From Sporosarcina sp. FSL K6-3457 (GTDB lineage Bacteria; Bacillota; Bacilli; Bacillales_A; Planococcaceae): a stretch of 64,000 nucleotides of DNA. The notes under the pieces are model-generated. The model saw only the letters and a program-made list of their open reading frames with translations. It had not been told where the DNA came from and made no database searches. The stretch spans positions 2,001,501-2,065,500 of the forward strand of contig NZ_JBBOWX010000001.1 of assembly GCF_038007285.1 (NCBI RefSeq), given 5' to 3'. Shown here in pieces: positions 27,958-38,891 of the stretch; positions within the stretch are counted from its first letter, which is position 1; each line of letters opens with the position of its first letter. A program made the translations under genes and the position numbers.

Positions 27958-28959
27958 ATGTCATTGCAAAAATCAAAACGTTTCTCTTCAGAAATGAAAA
28001 ATTCCGCCCTAAGCAACAAAGAGAAATTTGGGATGGTCAAAGGAAAGGTATCTCGATTTCTCTTTGGTTTTAATGATAGAAGAGGATTTGTTTTAAAACT
28101 ACTTACATACACTCTGCTCATTAGTATTGGTTTCGTGTACTTATATCCAATGCTGCATATGTTTGTAACGAGTATTAAATCATTAGAAGATTTGCTTGAT
28201 ATGTCGATTAAGTGGATACCTTCTACTATCTATACGAGTAATTACGCACAGGCTTACTCTGTGATGAACATTAAAGAGGCGTTTAAAGGGAGTTTATTAC
28301 TAGCGCTACTCCCGACGATTTGCCAGGTAGCGGTTGCCTCCTTAGTTGGATTTGGCTTTGCTAGATATCATTTTCCGTTGAAGAAGTTATTCTTTGGACT
28401 AATGATCTTCAGCTTCATCATTCCGCCACAAATTTTGATGATGCCGATGTATCGACTGCTAAGCGCTTTAGAGTTAACGGGATCTATAAATGCTTTTATA
28501 GTACCAGCCCTGTTAGGACAAGGATTAAATAGTACAATCTTTATATTGATTTTCTATCAGTTTTTCAAACAAACACCGGAAACATTATACGAGGCAGCGG
28601 AAGTAGATGGGGCAAACCAATTGACCATATTCTTCAAGATTGCGATTCCAATGGCAGTCCCAGCCTTTATCGTATCCTTCTTATTCTCGTTTGTTTGGTA
28701 TTGGAATGAAACCTATTTAACGACTCTTTACTTAACGAGTCGTTCAACAGATATCACAACAATCTTATTGCAGCTACAGCAATTTGAACAGAATTATGAA
28801 GCGATGTACCCTGTTACTGCAAATAGTCCGAATAAAATTAATGAAGGTATTAAAATGGCAGGAACGGTCATTAGTATTTTACCATTACTCATTGTGTACT
28901 TTTTCTTGCAGAGATACTTTGTTGAAAGTGTCGACAAAAGTGGTATTACTGGTGAATAA
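27958..28959 (+). CDS. ABC sugar permease (MalG type), second pair
   Basis: A 333-residue permease, longer than usual because of a basic, polar cytoplasmic N-terminal extension of about 45 residues before the first membrane segment. The EAA loop is YEAAEVDGANQLTIFFKIAIPMAVP. AAAGGAGG precedes the ATG, 15 bp after the MalF-type partner. Confidence 0.9.
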   Translation: MSLQKSKRFSSEMKNSALSNKEKFGMVKGKVSRFLFGFNDRRGFVLKLLTYTLLISIGFVYLYPMLHMFVTSIKSLEDLLDMSIKWIPSTIYTSNYAQAYSVMNIKEAFKGSLLLALLPTICQVAVASLVGFGFARYHFPLKKLFFGLMIFSFIIPPQILMMPMYRLLSALELTGSINAFIVPALLGQGLNSTIFILIFYQFFKQTPETLYEAAEVDGANQLTIFFKIAIPMAVPAFIVSFLFSFVWYWNETYLTTLYLTSRSTDITTILLQLQQFEQNYEAMYPVTANSPNKINEGIKMAGTVISILPLLIVYFFLQRYFVESVDKSGITGE

Positions 28960-29000
28960 TCACCGTGATATAAATTTTTCATTATAAAGGGGGAAATAAG

Positions 29001-30449
29001 ATGAATCGGAAATCACTTGCAGGTCTTGCTTTTGCATTATTGTTAATGTTATTGATGGTCGTTGGTTGCTCGAATGATGAAACGCCTCCAGCAGCAGGAG
29101 AAATAGAAGGTGACAAAGGTACTGAAGAAGCTGAGAAAGAACTATCACTAGAACCGATGACAACGGAAGATATTACATTGACGTATGCATCTTGGGCTAA
29201 TGGTAACCTTAATCAGGAGTTAGCCAATAAATTTATGGAGAAGTATCCCAATATTACAGTTGAGCTTGTACAGTTAGAACAAGAAGGCTGGAACGACCAC
29301 TTAACAAACCTAGCGAGTACAGGTGAATTACCTGATGTATTTTGGTATATGGGGAATGTAGACATTGCCATTCGAAATAGCTGGTTAGGTGATATGACGG
29401 AGTACTTTGAAAATGATCCTGAGTCTGAAAATGTTTTATCGACAATCAAAGGTACTGGTTATTTTGATGGTGAAAGAAAAATGGCAGCACCAGTAGCTTA
29501 TCTACCCTATACAATCTTTTTAGATGAAAATCTATTTAATAAGATGAACGTAGATATGCCTTCAGCTGATTGGACATACAGCGAAATGATTGATTTAATG
29601 AAAGAAATGACTGTTCCAGAGCAAGGAATTTATGGCTACAATGCATTTACAAAATTAGTCACGATGGCACCAATCGTTAACACGGATGGTAATGGAGAAT
29701 TCGGTTGGGACGGGGAGAAGTATGATCTAACAAAGGATTGGGCAGAGGCAACAACTCTTCATGGTGAATTAGTGAGAAGTGGTGTACATGCCCCTCTATT
29801 CGATACGGATGAGGCTGAAGCAGCTTTTGGCGACCGCTTACTATGGGCAGCAAATTCAGGCCGTTTAGCAATGCAATTAGATGCATGGTGGACAGTTGGG
29901 CTATTTTCACAGCCTGAGTTCGTAGAAAAAGGGATGAAATGGGTTCCATATGTTGTGCCAAAAGGAGATAATGCAAAAACATTGCATAAACCAGCGTTTA
30001 TTGACTTTGGGTCATTCTCATCTGCTACAGAGCATCCACGTGAAGCCTATGAATTATTGAAATTCTTTGGTTGGGGTCAAGAAGGTTGGGAAACAAAAAT
30101 TGAGGCATTTAAAACATTGGAAAATGAAGATGGCTCATTACTATTCGCACATCCAGACGGCTTACCATTAATCAACAATGAAGAAATTTGGAGTGAACTG
30201 AGAGCATTACTTCCAGAATCTCAGTACTACACTGATTTCCTAGAGCGTGCAAAAGAACCAATTCCGTTAGGAGGAGCTTCAGAAGCTGGATTCCAAACAT
30301 TCTTGGATGAAGTGTACTTTGGTGGAGAATACGGTGATGTTGAGGCTGCAATTATGAATGGTGATGTAAACGCTCATGATATTGCTGACGACTTAACAGA
30401 AAAAATTAATCAGTATAGAGAAGATGCATTAGCTGAATTATTCTTTTGA
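29001..30449 (+). CDS. Sugar-binding lipoprotein, second binding protein of the operon
   Basis: 482 residues. The signal peptide ends in lipobox VVGC, so it is a membrane-linked lipoprotein. An acidic linker is followed by a family 1 solute-binding domain (DITLTYASWANGNLNQELANKF, LPDVFWYMGNVD, YLPYTIFLDENLFNKM, PREAYELLKFFGW). It probably serves the permease pair just upstream, while the 970-aa protein serves the first pair; which binding protein docks to which pair is inference. It is the last gene before the terminator at 30481. Confidence 0.92.
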   Translation: MNRKSLAGLAFALLLMLLMVVGCSNDETPPAAGEIEGDKGTEEAEKELSLEPMTTEDITLTYASWANGNLNQELANKFMEKYPNITVELVQLEQEGWNDHLTNLASTGELPDVFWYMGNVDIAIRNSWLGDMTEYFENDPESENVLSTIKGTGYFDGERKMAAPVAYLPYTIFLDENLFNKMNVDMPSADWTYSEMIDLMKEMTVPEQGIYGYNAFTKLVTMAPIVNTDGNGEFGWDGEKYDLTKDWAEATTLHGELVRSGVHAPLFDTDEAEAAFGDRLLWAANSGRLAMQLDAWWTVGLFSQPEFVEKGMKWVPYVVPKGDNAKTLHKPAFIDFGSFSSATEHPREAYELLKFFGWGQEGWETKIEAFKTLENEDGSLLFAHPDGLPLINNEEIWSELRALLPESQYYTDFLERAKEPIPLGGASEAGFQTFLDEVYFGGEYGDVEAAIMNGDVNAHDIADDLTEKINQYREDALAELFF

Positions 30450-30480
30450 TAATAAGTGATAGATAATTTGTTCGGTTATT

Positions 30481-30526
30481 GGCAGGTTAAATTCTTGTAT
30501 ATCAAGAATTTACCTGCCTCTCTTTA
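30481..30526 (+). terminator. Terminator of the importer operon
   Basis: A long imperfect stem, GGCAGGTtAAATTCTTG with CAAGAATTTACCTGCC, ends in a modest T-rich tail (TCTCTTTAACTT). One bulged base is present. Confidence 0.75.
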
Positions 30527-30566
30527 ACTTGAATTCGTTACAAACTCAAAAGGAAGGTGTGAAAAG

Positions 30567-31868
30567 ATGATACAACTACATAATATTCCAAAAGATCGAG
30601 AGCATGATGAAAGAATACAGCAAGACGAGTCGCTTTGGGGGACACATAATGTCCATGATCCGGCAATTTATAAGGACGGGGATTGGTACTATGTATTCTC
30701 GACGGATGCCCAAGAGGGTGGGACATTCAAAGCGGGTATTCAGATGAGAAAATCTAAGGACTTAGTGAATTGGCAATGGGTAGGTCGAGCATTTTCCGAA
30801 CTACCCGTTGCAGCAAAACATTGGACGGGAGCAACAGGACTTTGGGCACCAGAAATCACGAAATTTGGGGATACCTATTATCTATACTATGCTGCCTCTC
30901 AGTTTGGTAGGAACCAATCTTTTATCGGGGTAGCAACGAGCAGACATATCGAGGGGCCATGGATCGATCAAGGAGAGGTCGTCAAGACGGAACAAGGAGA
31001 AGGTCCAAATGCGATTGATCCTAATATAACCTTTGATGCACAAGGAGATCCATGGATGGTCTACGGGTCATTTTTCGATGGAATCTTCCTGGCAAAAATT
31101 GATTGCGCGACAGGCAAATTTGTAGAAGAGGGCAAGGGCAAACAGATAGCTAGCCGACATATTAGTGTTGAAGGGGCTATTGAAGGTCCTTATATCGTTT
31201 ATAACCCCCAGCATGATTATTATTATTTATTTGTCTCTTATGATTCTCTATTTTCTTCGTATCACATAAGAGTGGCGCGTTCTAAACAGATTGAAGGTCC
31301 TTATGTCGATAGTAATGGATATGAAATGACAAATACTGAACTCCCGCCAAATGATGTTGGGATGAAGGTACTTGGAAGCTATCAATTTGATGGTGGGCCC
31401 GGCTGGATAGCGCCTGGACATAACTCTATTTTAAAGGATCAAGAGAATTATTATGTTGTCCATCATATTCGCGTAGAAGACAAGAAGGGGCATTATTTAC
31501 ATATCCGAAAAATCGGCTGGACAGAGGATGGGTGGCCACTTGTTTCACCGCAAAGATTTGCGGGAGAAAAGGATAAGGTGTTTAAGATGGAAGATGTGCT
31601 TGGAAATTGGGAATGTATTTATTTTGATAAAGATAACACTAGTAAGATAAATGCCTTGAATAGACGTTTTTCTACCGATTCTGATGATACGAAGGCCTAT
31701 AAAATAGAACTGCATACTAACAACCATCTTACATTAACTTCAGCTCATCATCCATCAATAGACGGAGTCGTAATGTTAGGATGGGATTGGGAGAAATCAG
31801 TTGAAACGATTGTATTTATGGGGAAGGATAAGGAAGGTAATGTTGTAACAGGCAAGCGAAGTGTCTAA
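30567..31868 (+). CDS. abnB: Intracellular GH43 endo-1,5-alpha-L-arabinanase
   Basis: 433 residues without a signal peptide, so it works in the cytosol on imported arabino-oligosaccharides. The GH43 carboxylates are Asp31 (VHDPAIY), Asp151 (AIDPNITFD) and Glu206 (IEGPYIV), spaced almost exactly as in Geobacillus AbnB (27/147/201 as I recall them). After the propeller, about residues 340-433 form an extra beta domain like the C-terminal domain of GH43 arabinanases (LGNWECIYFDKD, HLTLTSAHHPSIDGVVMLGW), which the 315-residue AbnB lacks. It lies between the importer operon and araR, with AAAAGGAAGG in front. The endo mode is inferred from the family. Confidence 0.87.
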   Translation: MIQLHNIPKDREHDERIQQDESLWGTHNVHDPAIYKDGDWYYVFSTDAQEGGTFKAGIQMRKSKDLVNWQWVGRAFSELPVAAKHWTGATGLWAPEITKFGDTYYLYYAASQFGRNQSFIGVATSRHIEGPWIDQGEVVKTEQGEGPNAIDPNITFDAQGDPWMVYGSFFDGIFLAKIDCATGKFVEEGKGKQIASRHISVEGAIEGPYIVYNPQHDYYYLFVSYDSLFSSYHIRVARSKQIEGPYVDSNGYEMTNTELPPNDVGMKVLGSYQFDGGPGWIAPGHNSILKDQENYYVVHHIRVEDKKGHYLHIRKIGWTEDGWPLVSPQRFAGEKDKVFKMEDVLGNWECIYFDKDNTSKINALNRRFSTDSDDTKAYKIELHTNNHLTLTSAHHPSIDGVVMLGWDWEKSVETIVFMGKDKEGNVVTGKRSV

Positions 31869-31905
31869 GCTGTTATAGCTTACGACAGACATATCAAAAA
31901 TTATC

Positions 31906-32007
31906 ACTCGTACGGTATAATAAGCCTCCTTTTAGGAATTTATTATTCGCACAGTGAGACACTGCATGTTATTATAGTAATAATGAAAGATACTTGTACG
32001 TTCAATT
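31906..32007 (+). promoter_or_regulatory. araR leader with two AraR-like boxes
   Basis: CACTCGTACGGTATAA (centre about 31913) and ACTTGTACGTTCAATT (centre about 31999) both carry the GTACG core. They are 86 bp apart, twice the 43-bp spacing at araD. A weak promoter, TTCGCA at 31946 and TATTAT at 31970 (18-bp spacer), lies between them. Negative autoregulation of araR is the natural reading; the first box is the weaker match. Confidence 0.6.
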
Positions 32008-32039
32008 TGTTGAAAATAGACAGCTGCCGGGGTGTGCAA

Positions 32040-33158
32040 ATGAAAACAAAATATAGTATTGTAAGGGACTCTATTAAGTCCAAAGTATTAGACGGAACCT
32101 ATCAGCCAAATCAAAAAATTAGTTCCGAAAGTGAGTTAATGGAAGAATTTGGCGTTAGCCGACATACTGTTAGGCTTGCGATCGGTGATTTGGTCATTGA
32201 GGGATGGTTGTATAGAGAGCAGGGTTCTGGAACGTTTTGTGCAGATAGAACTGAAAGCGCTTTACAATTAGCAGGAGAGAAGTCGAAGAATATTGCAATC
32301 ATTACAACCTATATTTCAGATTATATTTTTCCTTCTATTATAAGAGGGGCAGAAAAGTATCTAAGTGAAAATGGGTATAATGTTAGTTTATTTAGCACGA
32401 ACAATAATCATGAGACTGAGAAAAATGTATTGGAAACAATACTCTCGCAAAAATTTGACGGAGTTATTGTTGAACCGACAAAAAGTTCGATTGCCAACCC
32501 TAATATTAATTATTATTTGAATTTAGAAAACCAAAATATACCTTATCTCATGATTAACTCTTTTTATGATGAGTTAGACCCTATTAGTATTACGTTAGAT
32601 GATGAAAAGGGTGGGTTTCTTCAAACTGCCCATCTGATGGAATTAGGGCATAAGAATATTGTTGGTTTTTTTAAAACAGATGATAAGCAAGGGGCAAAGC
32701 GAATGAAGGGCTATTTAAAAGCTCATCGTGACAATCAAATAACGATAATCCCTAAAAATATCATTGGTTACAAAACAGATGAAATGTCTACAAAGCCGTT
32801 AGGAGAACTGGAAAGGATTTTATCGATGAATAATATCGAATGGCCAACTGCAATTATTTGCTATAATGATCAACTTGCTATGAAGTTATTGGACATTATT
32901 CGAGAGCGTAAGCTAAAAGTGCCGGACGACATTTCAATCGTTGGCTTTGACAACTCTTTTTTAGCCAACATATCCGAAGTGAAATTGACGACCGTTCAAC
33001 ACCCACAAAGTGAATTAGGGGCGGCGGCAGCAAAACTCATTGTAGAGTTGATAAATGATAAAAAAGGTGAACATAAAAAGGACGATTACAAAGTAGAATC
33101 GGTTGTTTTTGAGCCGGAGTTAATTGTGCGGAATTCAACTAAGAAGATTAATGCTTAG
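32040..33158 (+). CDS. araR: Arabinose repressor AraR
   Basis: A 372-residue hybrid repressor (B. subtilis AraR is about 362). The N terminus is a GntR-type winged helix (SIVRDSIKSKVLDGTYQPNQ, SELMEEFGVSRHTVRLAI, YREQGSGTF). The rest is a LacI/GalR-type sugar-binding domain (NIAIITTYISDYIFPSIIRG, ICYNDQLAMKLLDIIRE, DISIVGFDNSFLA, LTTVQHP). This GntR-LacI fusion is the hallmark of AraR. The ATG at 32040 with GGGGTGTG upstream is chosen over an open frame from 31983, whose first codons cover an AraR box. It would release DNA when arabinose binds, inducing the operons at 11271, 18006 and 33492. Confidence 0.93.
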   Translation: MKTKYSIVRDSIKSKVLDGTYQPNQKISSESELMEEFGVSRHTVRLAIGDLVIEGWLYREQGSGTFCADRTESALQLAGEKSKNIAIITTYISDYIFPSIIRGAEKYLSENGYNVSLFSTNNNHETEKNVLETILSQKFDGVIVEPTKSSIANPNINYYLNLENQNIPYLMINSFYDELDPISITLDDEKGGFLQTAHLMELGHKNIVGFFKTDDKQGAKRMKGYLKAHRDNQITIIPKNIIGYKTDEMSTKPLGELERILSMNNIEWPTAIICYNDQLAMKLLDIIRERKLKVPDDISIVGFDNSFLANISEVKLTTVQHPQSELGAAAAKLIVELINDKKGEHKKDDYKVESVVFEPELIVRNSTKKINA

Positions 33159-33198
33159 GAATATGTACATAAGCGTAAGTAAATAGTCTTATTATCAG

Positions 33199-33227
33199 AA
33201 GATACCCTTTAAAAGGTATCTTTTTTT
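33199..33227 (+). terminator. Terminator of araR
   Basis: The stem AAGATACC/GGTATCTT around CTTTAAAA is followed by seven T. Confidence 0.9.
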
Positions 33228-33249
33228 ATGTAATATTATCAAATTAGTC

Positions 33250-33336
33250 TTGACAATTCTCGAATAATTCCATAACATTGATATACGTACAACTTAATAA
33301 ATTATAATCGTTAATTCGAAACTTGTACGTCCAACT
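33250..33336 (+). promoter_or_regulatory. Promoter and paired AraR boxes of the arabinofuranosidase operon
   Basis: The -35 TTGACA (33250-33255) and -10 TAACAT (33273-33278) are 17 bp apart. AraR boxes TGATATACGTACAACTT (centre 33286/33287) and ACTTGTACGTCCAACT (centre 33328/33329) are exactly 42 bp apart, starting at the predicted transcription start. Confidence 0.85.
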
Positions 33337-33378
33337 AGTGGCGGTACAGAGAATCTGTATGGTCTATTGTAGTCGTCA

Positions 33379-33392
33379 TGAAAGCGGTTAAT
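33379..33392 (+). promoter_or_regulatory. Possible cre site
   Basis: TGAAAGCGGTTAAT matches the CcpA consensus with two mismatches, about 100 bp before the GH51 start codon. The rest of the 333-bp gap 33159-33491 holds only the terminator and promoter listed. Confidence 0.5.
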
Positions 33393-33467
33393 TTTATTCT
33401 GAAATGCAAAATGACTATATATGTTGAACGATTGATTCGAAGGGATTCTTTCATTCAATTCATATAG

Positions 33468-35009
<1,542 letters not shown>

Positions 35010-35022
35010 TGAATGAGGTGTC

Positions 35023-36516
35023 ATGATGGAAAACAATCAAGTGATTATTAATACAGATATCGAACAAGGCACGATTAATAAAAATATTTACGGACATTTT
35101 GCTGAGCATTTGGGGCGAGGAATTTATGAAGGAATTTGGGTTGGTGAAGAGTCCGCTATTCCTAATACAAATGGAATTCGAAATGACGTTGTTGCAGCAT
35201 TGAAAAACATTAATATTCCAGTTATTAGATGGCCAGGTGGCTGCTTTGCTGATGAGTACCATTGGAAAGATGGTATTGGGCCACGCGAAGGACGTAAACG
35301 GATGGTCAATACGCATTGGGGTGGCCTTGTAGAAAATAATCATTTTGGAACACATGAATTTATGATGTTATGCGATATGTTAGGCACGGAACCTTATATT
35401 TGTGGCAATGTAGGAAGTGGAACGGTTCAAGAAATGTCAGAGTGGGTTGAATACATGACATTTGATGGCGAATCTCCAATGGCCAATTGGAGACAGGAAA
35501 ATGGCCGCCAAGAGCCTTGGAAAGTGAAGTATTTTGGCGTTGGTAATGAAAACTGGGGCTGTGGTGGGAATATGCGCCCTGAATATTATGCAGACCTTTA
35601 TCGTCGCTATCAGACATATGTACGAAACTATGGTGATAACAAGCTGTACAAAATTGCTGGCGGTGCCAATGTCGATGATTATAATTGGACAGAAGTGTTG
35701 ATGCGCGAAGCAGGCCATATGATGGATGGTTTGAGTATTCACTATTACACAATTCCAGGTGATTTTTGGACAGGTAAGGGTTCGGCAACGGATTTCACTG
35801 AAGATGAATGGGCAATCACGATGCAAAGAGTACTTCATACGGATGAGTTAATTAGAAAACATAGCAACATTATGGATAAATATGATCCTGATAAGCGAGT
35901 GGGTATGATTATTGATGAGTGGGGTACATGGTTTGATGCAGAGCCAGGCACGAATCCAGGTTTTCTTTATCAGCAAAATACTATTCGTGATGCGCTCGTT
36001 GCAGGTGTATCATTGAACATCTTTAATAATCATTGTGATCGCGTACAAATGGCAAATATTGCTCAGACGATTAACGTTTTACAAGCGATGATCTTAACAG
36101 ATGGAGCTAAAATGATCCTAACACCTACGTATCATGTATTTGAAATGTATAAGGTCCATCAGGATGCTAAAAAATTAGCAGTTGATATCAATGTAGATTC
36201 CATTACAAGTGGAGGGGCTACTATTCCTCAAGTAAGTGTGTCTGCATCCAAAGATAAAGATGGCAAGGTTCATATTAGCTTGTGTAATTTAGACAATCAG
36301 GCTGATGCAACGTTTACGCTAAACTTACGTGGTATTGTAGATCCAATTCATGTGGGGGGACGGATTTTAACAGCAGAGCAGATGAACGCACGTAATACGT
36401 TTGAAGAACCAACTGCTGTTGAACCAACTGCGTTCACAGGCTTTACAGTGGATGGACATAATCTACGTATTACATTACCTTCTAAATCGGTTACATTGCT
36501 AGCAATTGAATCATAA
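35023..36516 (+). CDS. abfB: Alpha-L-arabinofuranosidase GH51 (second copy)
   Basis: 497 residues, cytosolic GH51. Acid/base Glu176 is in [13 protein letters not shown] and nucleophile Glu299 in [10 protein letters not shown]. Motifs [19 protein letters not shown] and [19 protein letters not shown] belong to a branch distinct from the preceding gene, as with the AbfA/Abf2 pair of B. subtilis, where the two enzymes prefer different substituents. The pair probably splits debranching and exo-1,5 activities; which does which is not readable. Adjacent ATGs at 35023 and 35026 are both possible. Confidence 0.94.
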   Translation: MMENNQVIINTDIEQGTINKNIYGHFAEHLGRGIYEGIWVGEESAIPNTNGIRNDVVAALKNINIPVIRWPGGCFADEYHWKDGIGPREGRKRMVNTHWGGLVENNHFGTHEFMMLCDMLGTEPYICGNVGSGTVQEMSEWVEYMTFDGESPMANWRQENGRQEPWKVKYFGVGNENWGCGGNMRPEYYADLYRRYQTYVRNYGDNKLYKIAGGANVDDYNWTEVLMREAGHMMDGLSIHYYTIPGDFWTGKGSATDFTEDEWAITMQRVLHTDELIRKHSNIMDKYDPDKRVGMIIDEWGTWFDAEPGTNPGFLYQQNTIRDALVAGVSLNIFNNHCDRVQMANIAQTINVLQAMILTDGAKMILTPTYHVFEMYKVHQDAKKLAVDINVDSITSGGATIPQVSVSASKDKDGKVHISLCNLDNQADATFTLNLRGIVDPIHVGGRILTAEQMNARNTFEEPTAVEPTAFTGFTVDGHNLRITLPSKSVTLLAIES

Positions 36517-36529
36517 GTCATAAATAACT

Positions 36530-36559
36530 AAATGGTGGCAGTATCTGCCACCATTTTTT
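36530..36559 (+). terminator. Hairpin between GH51 and GH127 genes
   Basis: An 11-bp perfect stem, AAATGGTGGCA with TGCCACCATTT and a GTATC loop, runs into T residues. It lies inside an apparent operon, so it may attenuate rather than end transcription, or mark a processing site. Confidence 0.75.
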
Positions 36560-36577
36560 ATAAAGGAGAACTAGTAT

Positions 36578-38860
36578 ATGACTGCTACAACAAAGTTACG
36601 TAATGGACTATTTAAGCAATCAGAAAAGACGGGTAAAGAATATTTACTCTTTTTGGATATCGATAGGCTTTTAGCGCCGTGTTATGAAGCTGTTGGCCAA
36701 ATAGCTAAAAAACCTCGATATGGCGGATGGGAATCAACAGAAATCGCTGGTCATTCCGTTGGGCATTGGCTTTCTGCAGCAGCCGCTATGTATACGGTTA
36801 CGCAAGATGAAGACCTCAAGCAAAAGATTGATTATGCCATTGATGAACTGGAACAGATTCAAAAATATGATGAAGATGGCTACGTTAGCGGTTTTTCACG
36901 CAGCTGCTTTGATAACGTTTTTAGTGGAGATTTTCTAGTAGATAATTTTAGCTTGGGTGGTTCATGGGTTCCTTGGTACAGTATCCATAAGATTTTTGCG
37001 GGTTTAATAGATGTTCATACCCTTCTAGGGGACGTTAAAGTACTTGAAATTGTCGTTAAACTTGCCGACTGGGCACAGGCAGGCTTAGACAAACTTTCAG
37101 CTGAACAGTTTGAACGAATGCTTATTTGTGAACATGGCGGTATGAATGAAGTAATGGCAGACCTTTATATCATGACGGGTAATCAAGGCTATCTCGACCT
37201 AGCTAAACGTTTTTGCCATCAGGCGATTCTTCAGCCACTTTCTCAATCCATTGATGATCTCGAAGGTAAGCATGCGAATACACAAATACCTAAAGTGCTT
37301 GGCGCAGCAAAATTATATGATATTACTGGTGATGAGCAATACAAAGAGATGGCTGTTTTCTTTTGGCAGCAAGTGACGAATTATCGCTCCTATGTTATTG
37401 GTGGGAATAGTATTGGTGAGCATTTTGGGCCAAGTGGTCAGGAACAGCTCGGGATTACATCTGCCGAAACTTGTAATACACATAATATGTTGAAGCTGAC
37501 GGAGTATTTATATCGCTGGTCCCATGATTCTGAGTATATGGATTACTACGAAAGAGCGCTTTACAATCATATTTTAGCATCACAAGATCCAGATACAGGT
37601 ATGACAACCTACTTTGTATCTACCCAACCAGGACATTTTAAAGTGTATTGTTCGCCAGAAGATTCGTTCTGGTGCTGTACAGGCACTGGTATGGAAAATC
37701 CGGCACTTTATACAAGAAATATCTATTATCAAAAGCAAGATCAATTGTATGTCAATCTATTTATTGCTTCAGAAGTAACGCTGTCGGAAAAACAACTAAC
37801 GATTAGCCAGGAAACTTCATTTCCAGAGTCTAGTCGTTCTACACTTGTATTTAAAGAAGCCGATAATGAGAAACTAGCTATCCATATTCGTGTCCCTTAT
37901 TGGATTGCAGGAACAATAACTGCGACTGTCAATGGAATGGAAGTATTTACACATGCGAAAAATGGCTATGTAACCATCGATCGCGAATGGCAAACTGGGG
38001 ATTGTGTTGAAATAGAACTACCGATGGATTTGCATACATATATTTCGAGCGATAATCCTCAAAAACAAGCGATTATGTATGGACCTATTGTATTGGCAGG
38101 AGCATTAGGACAGGAGCATTTCCCAGAAACAGATATCTTGGATGATCATATGAAGCTGGATAATCATCCGTTAATCGAAGTTCCTGTTTTAGTGACGGAC
38201 GCGAAAAATCTTCATGAGTGGATAAAACCGATTGACAACGCACCATTGCAATTCGAAACTTCTGCAGTAGGTCAGCCGGGAAATCAGAAAGTTACACTCA
38301 TTCCTTTTTATCGATTACACCACCAACGTTATACCGTGTATTGGAACATTATGAACGTAGCGGCTTATTCCAATTTCCATGATAGTGAGCAAGCTGAGCT
38401 TCAGAGAAAAAGAGAAATCACTGTTGATTATATCAATCCAAATGAACAGCAACCTGAAGTTGAACATCAACTTTCATCACATAATTCAAATTCTGGTTAT
38501 TTAAATATTGTTCATAAAGGCTGGAGAGATTGTCGCGATGAAGGATTTTTCAGTTATGACATGGCCGTCCAGTCGGTAGAACAAATGTATTTAGTCATCA
38601 CATACTTTGGTAGTGATTCAACTTTATTTGTCGACGGACAAGCCTACACTCGTGAATTTGATATTGTAGTGGACGGAACGATTATCGCGAGCCAGAAACT
38701 AGATGCTAATCAACCAGGTAGTCTTTTTGACGTTTGCTATGACTTGCCGCTTACACTAACGGGTGGCAAGAAAAAAGTTGAAGTTAAATTCACGGCTGCA
38801 GCCGGTAAAGTTGCTGGTGGCGTGTATGGTATTCAAATGTTGAACGAAAAGCCAGTCTAA
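36578..38860 (+). CDS. Beta-L-arabinofuranosidase, GH127
   Basis: 760 residues, no signal peptide, so cytosolic. GH127 enzymes release beta-L-arabinofuranose using a zinc-bound cysteine nucleophile. Compared with Bifidobacterium HypBA1 (Glu322, Glu338, Cys340, Cys417, Cys418, from memory), I see Glu281 in GEHFGP, Glu297 and Cys299 in SAETCNTHNML, and Cys366-Cys367 in FWCCTGTG; the 16-residue spacing of the two glutamates is identical. The N-terminal (alpha/alpha)6 barrel is followed by two beta domains. AAAGGAG precedes the ATG. Its presence implies substrates with beta-linked arabinofuranose, such as hydroxyproline-rich glycoprotein or pectic side-chain ends. Confidence 0.92.
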   Translation: MTATTKLRNGLFKQSEKTGKEYLLFLDIDRLLAPCYEAVGQIAKKPRYGGWESTEIAGHSVGHWLSAAAAMYTVTQDEDLKQKIDYAIDELEQIQKYDEDGYVSGFSRSCFDNVFSGDFLVDNFSLGGSWVPWYSIHKIFAGLIDVHTLLGDVKVLEIVVKLADWAQAGLDKLSAEQFERMLICEHGGMNEVMADLYIMTGNQGYLDLAKRFCHQAILQPLSQSIDDLEGKHANTQIPKVLGAAKLYDITGDEQYKEMAVFFWQQVTNYRSYVIGGNSIGEHFGPSGQEQLGITSAETCNTHNMLKLTEYLYRWSHDSEYMDYYERALYNHILASQDPDTGMTTYFVSTQPGHFKVYCSPEDSFWCCTGTGMENPALYTRNIYYQKQDQLYVNLFIASEVTLSEKQLTISQETSFPESSRSTLVFKEADNEKLAIHIRVPYWIAGTITATVNGMEVFTHAKNGYVTIDREWQTGDCVEIELPMDLHTYISSDNPQKQAIMYGPIVLAGALGQEHFPETDILDDHMKLDNHPLIEVPVLVTDAKNLHEWIKPIDNAPLQFETSAVGQPGNQKVTLIPFYRLHHQRYTVYWNIMNVAAYSNFHDSEQAELQRKREITVDYINPNEQQPEVEHQLSSHNSNSGYLNIVHKGWRDCRDEGFFSYDMAVQSVEQMYLVITYFGSDSTLFVDGQAYTREFDIVVDGTIIASQKLDANQPGSLFDVCYDLPLTLTGGKKKVEVKFTAAAGKVAGGVYGIQMLNEKPV

Positions 38861-38891
38861 AAAAACATTTTAATAATGGGGGATAAACCGA

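Noticed and set aside
35360..35838. Two overlapping minus-strand open frames of over 130 codons within the second GH51 gene
   Set aside because: They lie wholly inside a well-conserved enzyme gene and their translations look like random, His/Cys-rich antisense text.
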